NCBI RefSeq assembly: GCF_014656435.1 | Contig: NZ_BNCK01000002.1 | Coordinates: forward strand, 613,475-677,474 | Reading direction: 5' to 3' | Source: Thalassotalea marina | GTDB lineage: Bacteria; Pseudomonadota; Gammaproteobacteria; Enterobacterales; Alteromonadaceae | DNA length: 64,000 nt | In this document: positions 1 through 7,801 of the stretch, one piece after another | Layout: each line of letters starts with the position of its first letter | Position numbering within the stretch: the first letter of the stretch is position 1 | The notes under the pieces: generated by a model | Seen by the model: only the letters and a program-made list of their open reading frames with translations | Databases searched by the model: none | What the model was told of the DNA's origin: nothing | Program-made: the position numbers and the translations under genes

Positions 1-24
1 ATGAGCCAGATTAAACCATGCTGA
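1..24 (+). CDS. possible 3' end of an upstream gene (partial)
   Basis: The first frame runs open from the window edge to a TGA at 22-24 and overlaps the next start codon by 7 nt. This would be a typical tight operon junction, but only seven codons are visible, so the product cannot be named. It could also be chance. Confidence 0.3.
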   Translation: MSQIKPC

Positions 25-626
25 ACATTATTGATAAAACACAATTTGTGCAAACACCATGGAAAAATGGCAAGGGCGTAACGACCGAACTTGCTATTAG
101 TGATGGTGGTACGTTAGATAATTTTGACTGGCGAATTAGTATTGCTACCGTTAGTGAAAATGGTGCATTTTCTGATTTTACTGGCGTTGAGCGTAACTTG
201 TTCCTTATTGCCGGTAATGGTATTGAGTTACATCATGAGCTAAATGGCATCGGAAAAACAGACCGTTTAGTTAATCTGCTAGAGCATTCGAGTTTTTATG
301 GTTCGAGTAAAACAACAGGTACCTTAGTTAATGGTGAGATATTTGATCTTAACTTGATGACTAAAGAAGGTCTATATCATGTAGAAATTCATGCCTTTGT
401 TGAGCCACAGTTACTTCATTCACCCTTAAATATCAGGCACGATGAATTGCTATTTATTTATGCACCAGACATCACTTTGTCGCAACAACAACTCGCTAAC
501 TTGTCGCTATCGACCGAGCAGGGAGAAAGTGAAGTGGCAAGAGGTGCACTAGTAAAATTGACAGATGATAAGCTCAGCAATATTAGTGGCGAGCTATTTA
601 TTCTGATCAAATTGTCATTAGCTTAG
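18..626 (+). CDS. HutD/Ves family protein
   Basis: A 202-aa protein resembling the HutD/Ves (COG3758) cupin-like family, found next to histidine-utilisation genes in some bacteria and as the cold-stress protein Ves in E. coli. The family signature is visible at the N terminus (residues 12-20, TPWKNGKGV) and in the 'DWRISIATVSENGAFSDF' block near residue 37. No signal peptide or membrane segment is seen, so it is probably cytoplasmic. Its exact function is not settled for the family. It overlaps a possible upstream reading frame, which suggests it is the last gene of an operon beginning outside the window. Confidence 0.8.
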   Translation: MLNIIDKTQFVQTPWKNGKGVTTELAISDGGTLDNFDWRISIATVSENGAFSDFTGVERNLFLIAGNGIELHHELNGIGKTDRLVNLLEHSSFYGSSKTTGTLVNGEIFDLNLMTKEGLYHVEIHAFVEPQLLHSPLNIRHDELLFIYAPDITLSQQQLANLSLSTEQGESEVARGALVKLTDDKLSNISGELFILIKLSLA

Positions 627-707
627 CCACACTAAAAAAAATCCAAACAGCGACAAAGCGTATCTTAGCTATACTTAGTGATATTCAATGCTGTTTGGTT
701 GTTGCTC

Positions 708-1553
708 ATGAATGTAAGGGTTATTGCGTGTTTATTGGTATTTAACGTCGTTTTTATCGGCCACAGCCATGCGTTAGTCAATGAACCTGTAGAAATAATC
801 TTTGTTTCTGATGAACTTGCACAAACTGAAAAATTGACGGGTGCTAGCCTAGTTATCGAGCATTTAAAACGGGAACTTGCTGAGCAACTAAAGTTTGTTT
901 ACATTGGCGCTAGTAGAAAGCGCGAATGGTTAGAATTAACATCACATGACAATGTATGCCTGTACAATAAAATCAAAACGGTTGAACGGGAACAAAGTGC
1001 GATATTCTCTGAACTGCCTATTCAAATATTTCCGCCTAATCAGCTGATCACTATAGATGTCCCTCATCTGCCTGATGAACTTACCATTGAAGAGGCAATT
1101 GAAAAATATCAACTTAAAATTGCCATTCAAGCAGGCCGCTCTTACGGTAAAGACACTGATAAACAATTGCAGGATAACTTAACAAAACTGATTGTGGTGG
1201 AAGGATTAAATAGCACTAATAGAATCATGGATATGCTGTTAAGTGGCCGGATAAACGCTATTGTCGAATTTCCAACAGTTGTTGATAACAGTTTAAAAGC
1301 AAACGATAAAACAGGTTTAATTGAGCGGATAAATGCTTTTCAAATTGAAAGTGGGGCGGGTTTTGCTCATGGATACATTGCATGTTCTAAAACGCCACAA
1401 GGGCAAAATCTGATAAATATTCTAAATGCCGCACTTGGGCGCGAAAGTGTTCAACAGATGATGATAAAACAAAATGTATTCTACTTTCCGGCGATAAGCC
1501 ATATGTCTATTACAAATGAATGGCAAAAGCTTATTGCCCAAGCAAAGCATTGA
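708..1553 (+). CDS. periplasmic solute-binding-like protein
   Basis: A 281-aa protein beginning with a hydrophobic signal peptide (residues 1-22, ending around HSHA), so likely exported. The body resembles the extracellular solute-binding (SBP_bac_3-like) fold seen in many marine gammaproteobacteria, with a 'GRSYGKDTD' segment mid-protein and a late 'PAISHM' tail. The family role is usually unknown; ligand sensing or uptake is a guess. I prefer ATG 708 because it gives a clean signal peptide; a GTG at 678 would add ten hydrophobic residues. No transporter genes are adjacent. The hairpin at 1575-1600 ends transcription. Confidence 0.6.
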   Translation: MNVRVIACLLVFNVVFIGHSHALVNEPVEIIFVSDELAQTEKLTGASLVIEHLKRELAEQLKFVYIGASRKREWLELTSHDNVCLYNKIKTVEREQSAIFSELPIQIFPPNQLITIDVPHLPDELTIEEAIEKYQLKIAIQAGRSYGKDTDKQLQDNLTKLIVVEGLNSTNRIMDMLLSGRINAIVEFPTVVDNSLKANDKTGLIERINAFQIESGAGFAHGYIACSKTPQGQNLINILNAALGRESVQQMMIKQNVFYFPAISHMSITNEWQKLIAQAKH

Positions 1554-1574
1554 TTTTTCCTTTAAAACACCAAT

Positions 1575-1600
1575 AAAAAAGGCTGCAAAGCAGCCTTTTT
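1575..1600. terminator. bidirectional rho-independent terminator
   Basis: The inverted repeat AAAAAGGCTGC / GCAGCCTTTTT with a 3-nt loop lies between the convergent genes ending at 1553 and 1618. A-run and T-run flank both sides, so it can serve either strand. Confidence 0.9.
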
Positions 1601-1617
1601 ACCAACAAGATTGGTTA

Positions 1618-3711
1618 TTACCAAATGCGTACACGTTGTTCAGGTGGTAAATACAACTTATCACCTTCTTTCACGTCAAATGCTTTGTACCATGCATCAT
1701 GGTTACGAGGTGCTAAAGCACGGAAACGACCTGGCGCATGAGTACCGCCACGTAATTGGCTTAACATACTTTGTTCAGTGCGTTTTTCTTTCCAAACCTG
1801 TGCCCAAGCTAGGAAGAAACGTTGATCGCCAGTTAAACCGTCAATGATTGGTGCTTCTTTGCCATTTAAGCTTAACTTGTAAGCATGATATGCCATGGCA
1901 ATACCACCCACGTCACCAATGTTTTCACCAAGACTGTTTCGGCCATTAACAAAGTTATCTGGAATTGGCTCGTATTTGCTATATTGAGCTGCTAATGCAT
2001 CAGCTTTTGCTTCAAATGCTGAACGATCTTGGTCAGTCCACCAGTTACGTTGAATACCGTTAGCGTCAGACTTAGAACCTTGATCGTCAAAACCATGACC
2101 CATTTCATGACCGATAACTGCGCCGATACCGCCGTAGTTCACCGCTGGATCTGCGTTTGGATCAAAAAACGGAGGCTGAAGGATAGCGGCAGGAAATACA
2201 ATTTCGTTAAACGAACTGTTGTAGTATGCATTAACGCGCTGTGGTGTCATGCCCCAACGGTTACGATCGGTTTTTTCTAGTTCTTTTGACACACTGTCGT
2301 CATGGAAAAATTGACGAATATTTTTAATGTTGCCCATTAAGTCATTAGACGAGATTGTAAGGCCTTCGTATGATTGCCAAACATCTGGGTAACCAATTTT
2401 TGGTGTAAATGCCGCCAGTTTTGCATGGGCATTCTTTTTGGTTTCTTCACCCATCCAATCTAAGCCATCAATACGCTCACCCAATGCTGTGCGTAGGTTT
2501 TCAACCAGATCAGCCATCTTTTCTTTAGATGATTCAGGGAAGTAACGTGCAACATAGATTTTGCCTATTGCAAAACCTAAAGATTGAGTGCCTGACATTT
2601 GAGAAACTGCACGCTTCCAACGAGGGCGAGGCTCTTGTTGACCACTTAACTCAGTGCCGTAAAACTTAAAGTTAGCGGCATAAATTTCTTCAGATAATAA
2701 GCCAGAGTTGTTGCTGATAGTATGGTAAGTCATATAGTCTTTCCACACACTTAACTCTTCGTTATTGATCAAGTCGATCATTGCTTTTACAGGTTCTGGT
2801 TGCGTAACATTCAGTTGTGGTACCTGATATTGAGTTTGCGCAAAATAAACATCCCAGTTAAATCCTGGGTATTCTTTGTTTAGGTTGTCGCGATTAATTT
2901 GATTCAGTGTTAAATCACGGTTTCTGCGCTTTTCGCGAGGCCAGTGGCCTTGAGCAATCTTAGTTTCTAACGCTAAAATATTTTTTGCTTTAGTGTCAGC
3001 GTCTTCAACGCCAGCAAAGCTTAACATTTCTGCAATATGGGCAACGTAAGCTGTACGAATTTTTTCGAAACGCTCACTTTTTTCTAGGTAATAAGAACGG
3101 TCAGGCATACCTAAACCACCAGCACCAACAGACATTTCATATTTGTCTGGGTCTAATCGGTTAAACGACATACCACTGCCAATTGGGCTAGTTGTGCCAG
3201 TTAACCAAGATTGACCAAACAATTTAGTCAAATCTTCAACATTTTTTGCTGCTGCAATTGCGTCAAGAGTTGATTGAATTGGTTTAATGCCAAGCTTGTT
3301 AATGGTTTCAGTGTCCATGAAACTGTTGTAAAAATCAGCAACCATTTTTTCATCGGCATTTAAATCAGTGCGCGAAGTAACGTCGTCGATAATTTCTTTT
3401 ACTTGTTTTTCACTACGTTCAGCAAGCGCTGTGAAAGCGCCAAAACGAGTTTTATCGGCTGGCATTTCATAGTTGTCATACCATGTACCACTGGCGTACA
3501 TAAAGAAGTCGTCACCAGGTTTAATTTCTAAATTACGTGCTGTCAAGTCAACACCAAAGGTGCCTAACTCGGCTTTTCCAGCAGTTGCTGGCGCTGCTTT
3601 AGCTGTTTCTACTTGTTGTGGTTGTTGCTGTGCGCTTTGTGTGCTTTTTTCGCTACCGCAGGCGCTTAATAAAATAGAAGCGACTGAAATGGCAATGAGT
3701 GACTTTTTCAT
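1618..3711 (-). CDS. M13 family metallopeptidase, lipoprotein (PepO/neprilysin-like)
   Basis: A 697-aa zinc endopeptidase of the M13 family. The zinc site HEMGH is at about residues 535-539 and the third ligand Glu lies in ENIGDVGG at about 596; the C terminus ends in the family-typical aromatic tail (VRIW). The start at 3711 gives a lipoprotein signal peptide with lipobox LLSAC around residues 14-18, followed by a Gln/Ala-rich linker, so the enzyme is likely anchored in the cell envelope and degrades peptides in the periplasm. An in-frame upstream start at 3765 would spoil the signal peptide. Length and motifs are complete; no sign of decay. Confidence 0.93.
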   Translation of the reverse strand: MKKSLIAISVASILLSACGSEKSTQSAQQQPQQVETAKAAPATAGKAELGTFGVDLTARNLEIKPGDDFFMYASGTWYDNYEMPADKTRFGAFTALAERSEKQVKEIIDDVTSRTDLNADEKMVADFYNSFMDTETINKLGIKPIQSTLDAIAAAKNVEDLTKLFGQSWLTGTTSPIGSGMSFNRLDPDKYEMSVGAGGLGMPDRSYYLEKSERFEKIRTAYVAHIAEMLSFAGVEDADTKAKNILALETKIAQGHWPREKRRNRDLTLNQINRDNLNKEYPGFNWDVYFAQTQYQVPQLNVTQPEPVKAMIDLINNEELSVWKDYMTYHTISNNSGLLSEEIYAANFKFYGTELSGQQEPRPRWKRAVSQMSGTQSLGFAIGKIYVARYFPESSKEKMADLVENLRTALGERIDGLDWMGEETKKNAHAKLAAFTPKIGYPDVWQSYEGLTISSNDLMGNIKNIRQFFHDDSVSKELEKTDRNRWGMTPQRVNAYYNSSFNEIVFPAAILQPPFFDPNADPAVNYGGIGAVIGHEMGHGFDDQGSKSDANGIQRNWWTDQDRSAFEAKADALAAQYSKYEPIPDNFVNGRNSLGENIGDVGGIAMAYHAYKLSLNGKEAPIIDGLTGDQRFFLAWAQVWKEKRTEQSMLSQLRGGTHAPGRFRALAPRNHDAWYKAFDVKEGDKLYLPPEQRVRIW

Positions 3712-3830
3712 AGAGTTGTCTCTTATCGTTATTTTGACCCGAACTATATTGGCGTCTGATAACATAAAGTCAACTTTGATCAGACAAGTAACAAAATTGT
3801 TACGACAAGTGAAGTAAAACTAAACGAATT

Positions 3831-3858
3831 GGCCTTTGGTTTAGTCAAACCAAAGGCC
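3831..3858. terminator. inverted repeat, probable terminator
   Basis: GGCCTTTGGTTT and AAACCAAAGGCC form a perfect 12-bp stem with a 4-nt loop, downstream of the SDR gene ending at 3908. The T-run after it on the minus strand is weak, so termination is probable rather than certain. Confidence 0.6.
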
Positions 3859-3907
3859 TTAGCTCGTCATCAAGGAGGGAGTAAAATAAAAAACAAATTG
3901 TTAGATT

Positions 3908-4756
3908 TTAATTTGTCGCCAGCCACTTTGACAGCGTAGTTGTGTGCTTTAAAGGATGTGCCAATGTTTCTGGCGCAATGTTTTCGCCAACCAGTTCGGT
4001 GTATTCGAGTAAATCTACTGCGTCGATAAGTGTATCGTCATTAACTTCATTTGCATAAGCTTTAGCTTCGTCATTACTTAAGTGAACTCGGTTGAGTCCT
4101 TTTGTGTGAGCATATTGATTAGCGGCTTCGATTAATGTCAATTTTTGTGGGCCAATTAGGGTTAATCTTCTGTTGTATAAGCTTAAATTAGCATAACTTT
4201 GAACAACCGATTGAGCAAAGTCATCCGCACTAAGCCAATGTAGTTTTTGAGTTGCATTACACATGGTAGTAACATTGTCACCGTCAACTAATAAGTTAAG
4301 TGTTTCATAAAACCAGCTTGGCATGAAACTGATGTAAGGATAAGGGCTTTCTTTTAGTAAGCGTTCTGCGTCTAGTTTTGCCTTTGTATCTGCTCTAACA
4401 TTGTTTTCTGGGTAGGCAGTGGCAGTTGAAATCATGCTGATAAGCTTTGTACTTCTGGTGTCTGAGCATTTTAAGATGTTTTGAGTGCCTTCTACATGAT
4501 TTTTAATATAGCTTTGTGGGCTATTGCCACTCAAATTAATATGAATTGCTTCCGCTCCTTGTAACGCTTTTTTAAGCGACTCTTCATCAAAAATATCTGC
4601 TTGAATAAACGCTACATTAACATTGTTAAATAGACATTTAGCTTTTGTCACATCTCTTGTAATTACTTTTACTGAGTAACCTGCAGATAAGAGAGCTTTT
4701 ACTACAGGTTGTCCTAACATACCTGTTGCGCCAACGACAGCTACATGGTGGATCAT
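3908..4756 (-). CDS. NAD(P)-binding atypical SDR (NmrA-like)
   Basis: A 282-aa Rossmann-fold protein with the dinucleotide-binding glycine motif GATGMLG at residues 9-15 and an acidic stretch at the second strand end. No YxxxK catalytic pair is obvious, which fits the NmrA-like/atypical SDR group, whose members act as NAD(P)H-dependent reductases or redox sensors. It is divergent from the LysR regulator at 4855, with 98 bp between them; that arrangement usually means the regulator controls this gene. Substrate unknown. Confidence 0.8.
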   Translation of the reverse strand: MIHHVAVVGATGMLGQPVVKALLSAGYSVKVITRDVTKAKCLFNNVNVAFIQADIFDEESLKKALQGAEAIHINLSGNSPQSYIKNHVEGTQNILKCSDTRSTKLISMISTATAYPENNVRADTKAKLDAERLLKESPYPYISFMPSWFYETLNLLVDGDNVTTMCNATQKLHWLSADDFAQSVVQSYANLSLYNRRLTLIGPQKLTLIEAANQYAHTKGLNRVHLSNDEAKAYANEVNDDTLIDAVDLLEYTELVGENIAPETLAHPLKHTTTLSKWLATN

Positions 4757-4854
4757 TTTCTTTCTCCTTTACATTAATGTCGCTATCGTAAATCATTTTA
4801 ATTTAATGATAAGTGGGATAAATTGAGCTTCTGTTTATCAAAAATGGGAAGGTT

Positions 4855-5763
4855 ATGGATTTAGAAGCTAGTTTGTGGCTGTTGAATGTTATCCGATGTG
4901 GTTCTTTTTCACAGTGTGCAGTGCAGTTAAATGTCCCTGTCAGCACTGTTAGTCGGCGGATTGCGCAACTGGAAAAGCAGCTTAATACACAGCTTTTAAT
5001 TAGAAACACTAGACACTTACGCTTAACACCAGCTGGTGTAGAGTTTGTCTCACTTGTTAAAGACTTGGAGGTTAACGTTCAGCAAATGCAGCGCTGGAAA
5101 GAAAGCCAGTCTGAGGTCTGTGGCTTATTGAAATTAACGGCACCACTGCAGTTTATCGAATGGCCACTGAGTGATTGGTTAATAGAGTTTAAGCTGTTAT
5201 ATCCTAAGGTTAATGTCCAAGTTATTGGCAGTAATGAGTATTTGGATTTTTACGACCAGCATATCGATATCGGTTTTCGCCAAGGTCCACTACCAGACTC
5301 AGATATGCTGCAACGTAAATTGTTTAGTTTAGAATATGGATTATTTGCACCAGCGAGTTGGAAAATTAAAAAAAACACTACAGAAGATTTAGCTTGGCTG
5401 AAGCAACAGAAAGCGATCAATATTGGCGCAAAAGGCAGGCCTTTTCCATGGTTAATTAAAGAGCAGGGGAAAATCACAAGTTTTCAACCTAAAGCCGAGT
5501 TACTGTTGGAGTCGCCAAAACAAGCAATAAAAGCAGCGGTAGCTGGGATTGGTGTTGCGTATACCTCATGTTTTGACGCCAGAGAAGCATTGTTAAACCG
5601 TAACATACAAGCTGTTTGTCGTACTTTATGGCCGGGATGGGTTGATTTTTTCATCGTCTACCAAGAGGCGAGTTTGAAATCAAAAAAATTAGCGGCCTTT
5701 ATTGATTTTATATTGACCAAACAAAAAGATTTAGATTTATTGGAAGGTGTAAAAGCAAGCTAA
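4855..5763 (+). CDS. LysR family transcriptional regulator
   Basis: A 302-aa LysR-type regulator. The N-terminal winged HTH is recognisable (residues 3-62: 'GSFSQCAVQLNVPVSTVSRR' is the helix-turn-helix), followed by an effector-binding domain from about residue 90. It belongs by appearance to the AaeR/DmlR-like group often divergent from oxidoreductase genes, and the divergent SDR gene is its likely target. The shared 98-bp intergenic region should hold its binding site, though I see no clear T-N11-A box I would defend. Confidence 0.9.
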   Translation: MDLEASLWLLNVIRCGSFSQCAVQLNVPVSTVSRRIAQLEKQLNTQLLIRNTRHLRLTPAGVEFVSLVKDLEVNVQQMQRWKESQSEVCGLLKLTAPLQFIEWPLSDWLIEFKLLYPKVNVQVIGSNEYLDFYDQHIDIGFRQGPLPDSDMLQRKLFSLEYGLFAPASWKIKKNTTEDLAWLKQQKAINIGAKGRPFPWLIKEQGKITSFQPKAELLLESPKQAIKAAVAGIGVAYTSCFDAREALLNRNIQAVCRTLWPGWVDFFIVYQEASLKSKKLAAFIDFILTKQKDLDLLEGVKAS

Positions 5764-5787
5764 ATACCCGTTATTGTATTTAGCTTG
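5756..5787. terminator. inverted repeat between convergent genes
   Basis: CAAGCTAAATAC and GTATTTAGCTTG form a perfect 12-bp stem with an 8-nt loop, overlapping the stop codon of the LysR gene. It lies between convergent genes and probably terminates both, though U-tracts are poor. Confidence 0.55.
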
Positions 5788-5807
5788 TGCTGACATCATG
5801 GCTTTAA

Positions 5808-6215
5808 TTAATCGATACGCTGCCATACTTCATATTCGACGCGCTTGTCGCCATGCCAGCGACTGTTGTGCCAATATTCACCTTTCATTTCATACTTAAA
5901 CACATAATTACCTCCATTTTCCATGGCAAAAGATGCCATGGTTGGCTGCTCTGAGTATTCGTCGCTTGTGTGTTTGTAGGTGCCAGTGCCGGCTGCCCAA
6001 AATTTACCATTTGCCATAGAGACAAAGCTAAAGTGACGTTGAGTGATCACTTTTTGTGAGTTAATGCCTAACGTTTTGTAATCTACTAGTTCATTTTTTT
6101 CGTTAACATATTCACCAGAAACTAACTGCCAAGTGCCTACAAAAGGATTATCCTTGGCTTGAGCTTGGCAAAGTGTCGTACTAAGTACCAAAACTAATAT
6201 CACAAGATATTTCAT
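5808..6215 (-). CDS. small secreted lipocalin-like protein
   Basis: A 135-aa protein with an N-terminal signal peptide (residues 1-20, ending at CQAQA). The mature part starts with 'NPFVGTWQLVSGEY', which matches the opening of lipocalin-like/DUF4488-type small beta barrels. Probably periplasmic; function unknown. It is single, with its own upstream region, and faces the LysR gene convergently. Confidence 0.65.
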   Translation of the reverse strand: MKYLVILVLVLSTTLCQAQAKDNPFVGTWQLVSGEYVNEKNELVDYKTLGINSQKVITQRHFSFVSMANGKFWAAGTGTYKHTSDEYSEQPTMASFAMENGGNYVFKYEMKGEYWHNSRWHGDKRVEYEVWQRID

Positions 6216-6290
6216 TCGCTATCCTTAAATTATTATCAAGCCATTAATCTATTGCCAAAACTAGCTGATTTCTAATGGTTTTTAGTTATA

Positions 6291-7652
6291 TCAAATGACG
6301 TCTAATGCATCTTTGAGTTTTTTGACACCAATCACTTCCATGCCTTCAATAGTGGTTTTAGGTAAATTAGCGTAAGGCACAATGGCTCGTTTAAAGCCGT
6401 GTTTTGCCGCTTCGTTTATTCGTTCTTGTCCACTAGGTACAGGACGAATTTCACCAGATAATCCAATTTCGCCAAAAACGACTAAATCTTGCGGTAATGC
6501 TCGGTCTCTAAAACTAGAGACTAAAGCTAATGTTAATGCTAAATCGATACTGGTTTCAGAAACCTTTACACCGCCAACAACATTAATAAACACATCTTGG
6601 TCGTTCATTTGCAGACCACCATGGCGATTCAAAATAGCAAGTAACATGGCGAGTCGATTTTGTTCAGCGCCAACGGCGACTCGTCTAGGGTTACCAAGCG
6701 CAGAATGATCAACTAAAGCCTGTATTTCTATGAGCAAAGGCCGAGTACCTTCCCATAGCACCATCACGATACTGCCAGGTGTTTGTTCTTCACTACGTGT
6801 CAAAAAAATTGCTGACGGGTTAGTGACTTCCTTTAACCCTGTGCCAGTCATGGCAAAGACACCCAGTTCATTTACTGCACCGAAGCGGTTTTTGTTGCCT
6901 CTAAGTGTGCGGTAGCGAGAGTCTGTGCTGCCTTCTAACATAATAGAGCAATCGATACAGTGCTCTAATACTTTTGGGCCAGCTAATGAGCCGTCTTTAG
7001 TTACGTGGCCAACAAGTAACATAGCAACATGGTTTTGTTTGGCAAAACGTGTCAAAAAAGCAGCGGTTTCACGAACCTGAGATACACTACCCGGTGCCGA
7101 TTGAATGTCTGCCATATGCATGACCTGAATTGAATCTACTACCATGATCTTGGGCTTTTCACGTTCGGCAATATGGCAAATATTTTCCACGCTAGTCTCT
7201 GACAGTAGTTTTAATTTATCCGCTTTTAAGCCTAGTCGTTTAGCGCGCATTGCCACTTGTTGTAATGATTCTTCCCCCGTTATATATAAGGTAGGCATTT
7301 GTTCTGACAGTGCACACATGGTTTGTAGCAATAGGGTGGATTTACCTGCTCCAGGTTCTCCACCTATTAAAATGGCACTGCCTGGCACAATTCCGCCGCC
7401 CAATACTCGGTCAAATTCTTTGAACCCTGAAGAAAACCTAGGCAAATCAGCAAGATCAATGGTATCTAAAGTTTGGACTTTACTTTCTACTTGACCAGCA
7501 TAACCTGAATATCGCGAGCTAGTTTTGGGGGCTTTAGCTTGTTTGAATTCAGAAATAGTGTTCCAAGCTTTACATTCGTTACATTGACCTAGCCAACGTG
7601 AATATTCTGCGCCACAATCAGTACATACGTAAGCGACTTTATTTTTTGCCAT
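6291..7652 (-). CDS. radA: DNA repair protein RadA
   Basis: A 453-aa RadA (Sms), a RecA-like hexameric ATPase that drives branch migration of recombination intermediates. The N-terminal zinc finger uses Cys 10, 13, 24 and 27; Walker A (GGEPGAGKST) lies near residue 97; the RadA-specific KNRFG motif lies near residue 255; the C-terminal third is the inactive Lon-protease-like domain. Length is normal for the family. It is divergent from the PilZ gene at 7802, with about 150 bp of A+T-rich promoter region between them. Confidence 0.97.
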   Translation of the reverse strand: MAKNKVAYVCTDCGAEYSRWLGQCNECKAWNTISEFKQAKAPKTSSRYSGYAGQVESKVQTLDTIDLADLPRFSSGFKEFDRVLGGGIVPGSAILIGGEPGAGKSTLLLQTMCALSEQMPTLYITGEESLQQVAMRAKRLGLKADKLKLLSETSVENICHIAEREKPKIMVVDSIQVMHMADIQSAPGSVSQVRETAAFLTRFAKQNHVAMLLVGHVTKDGSLAGPKVLEHCIDCSIMLEGSTDSRYRTLRGNKNRFGAVNELGVFAMTGTGLKEVTNPSAIFLTRSEEQTPGSIVMVLWEGTRPLLIEIQALVDHSALGNPRRVAVGAEQNRLAMLLAILNRHGGLQMNDQDVFINVVGGVKVSETSIDLALTLALVSSFRDRALPQDLVVFGEIGLSGEIRPVPSGQERINEAAKHGFKRAIVPYANLPKTTIEGMEVIGVKKLKDALDVI

Positions 7653-7801
7653 ATTGTTTTCTACGTTAAGGTATGGAAATTGCTTTAAAATTTGTTTTAT
7701 AAACGAGTAAATACTAGTCTATGACAAATAGAGAGATCTCATTATAATGGATTTGTTTAACAAAATTACAACAGCTTTTTTGCATAGAATTAAATAAATA
7801 G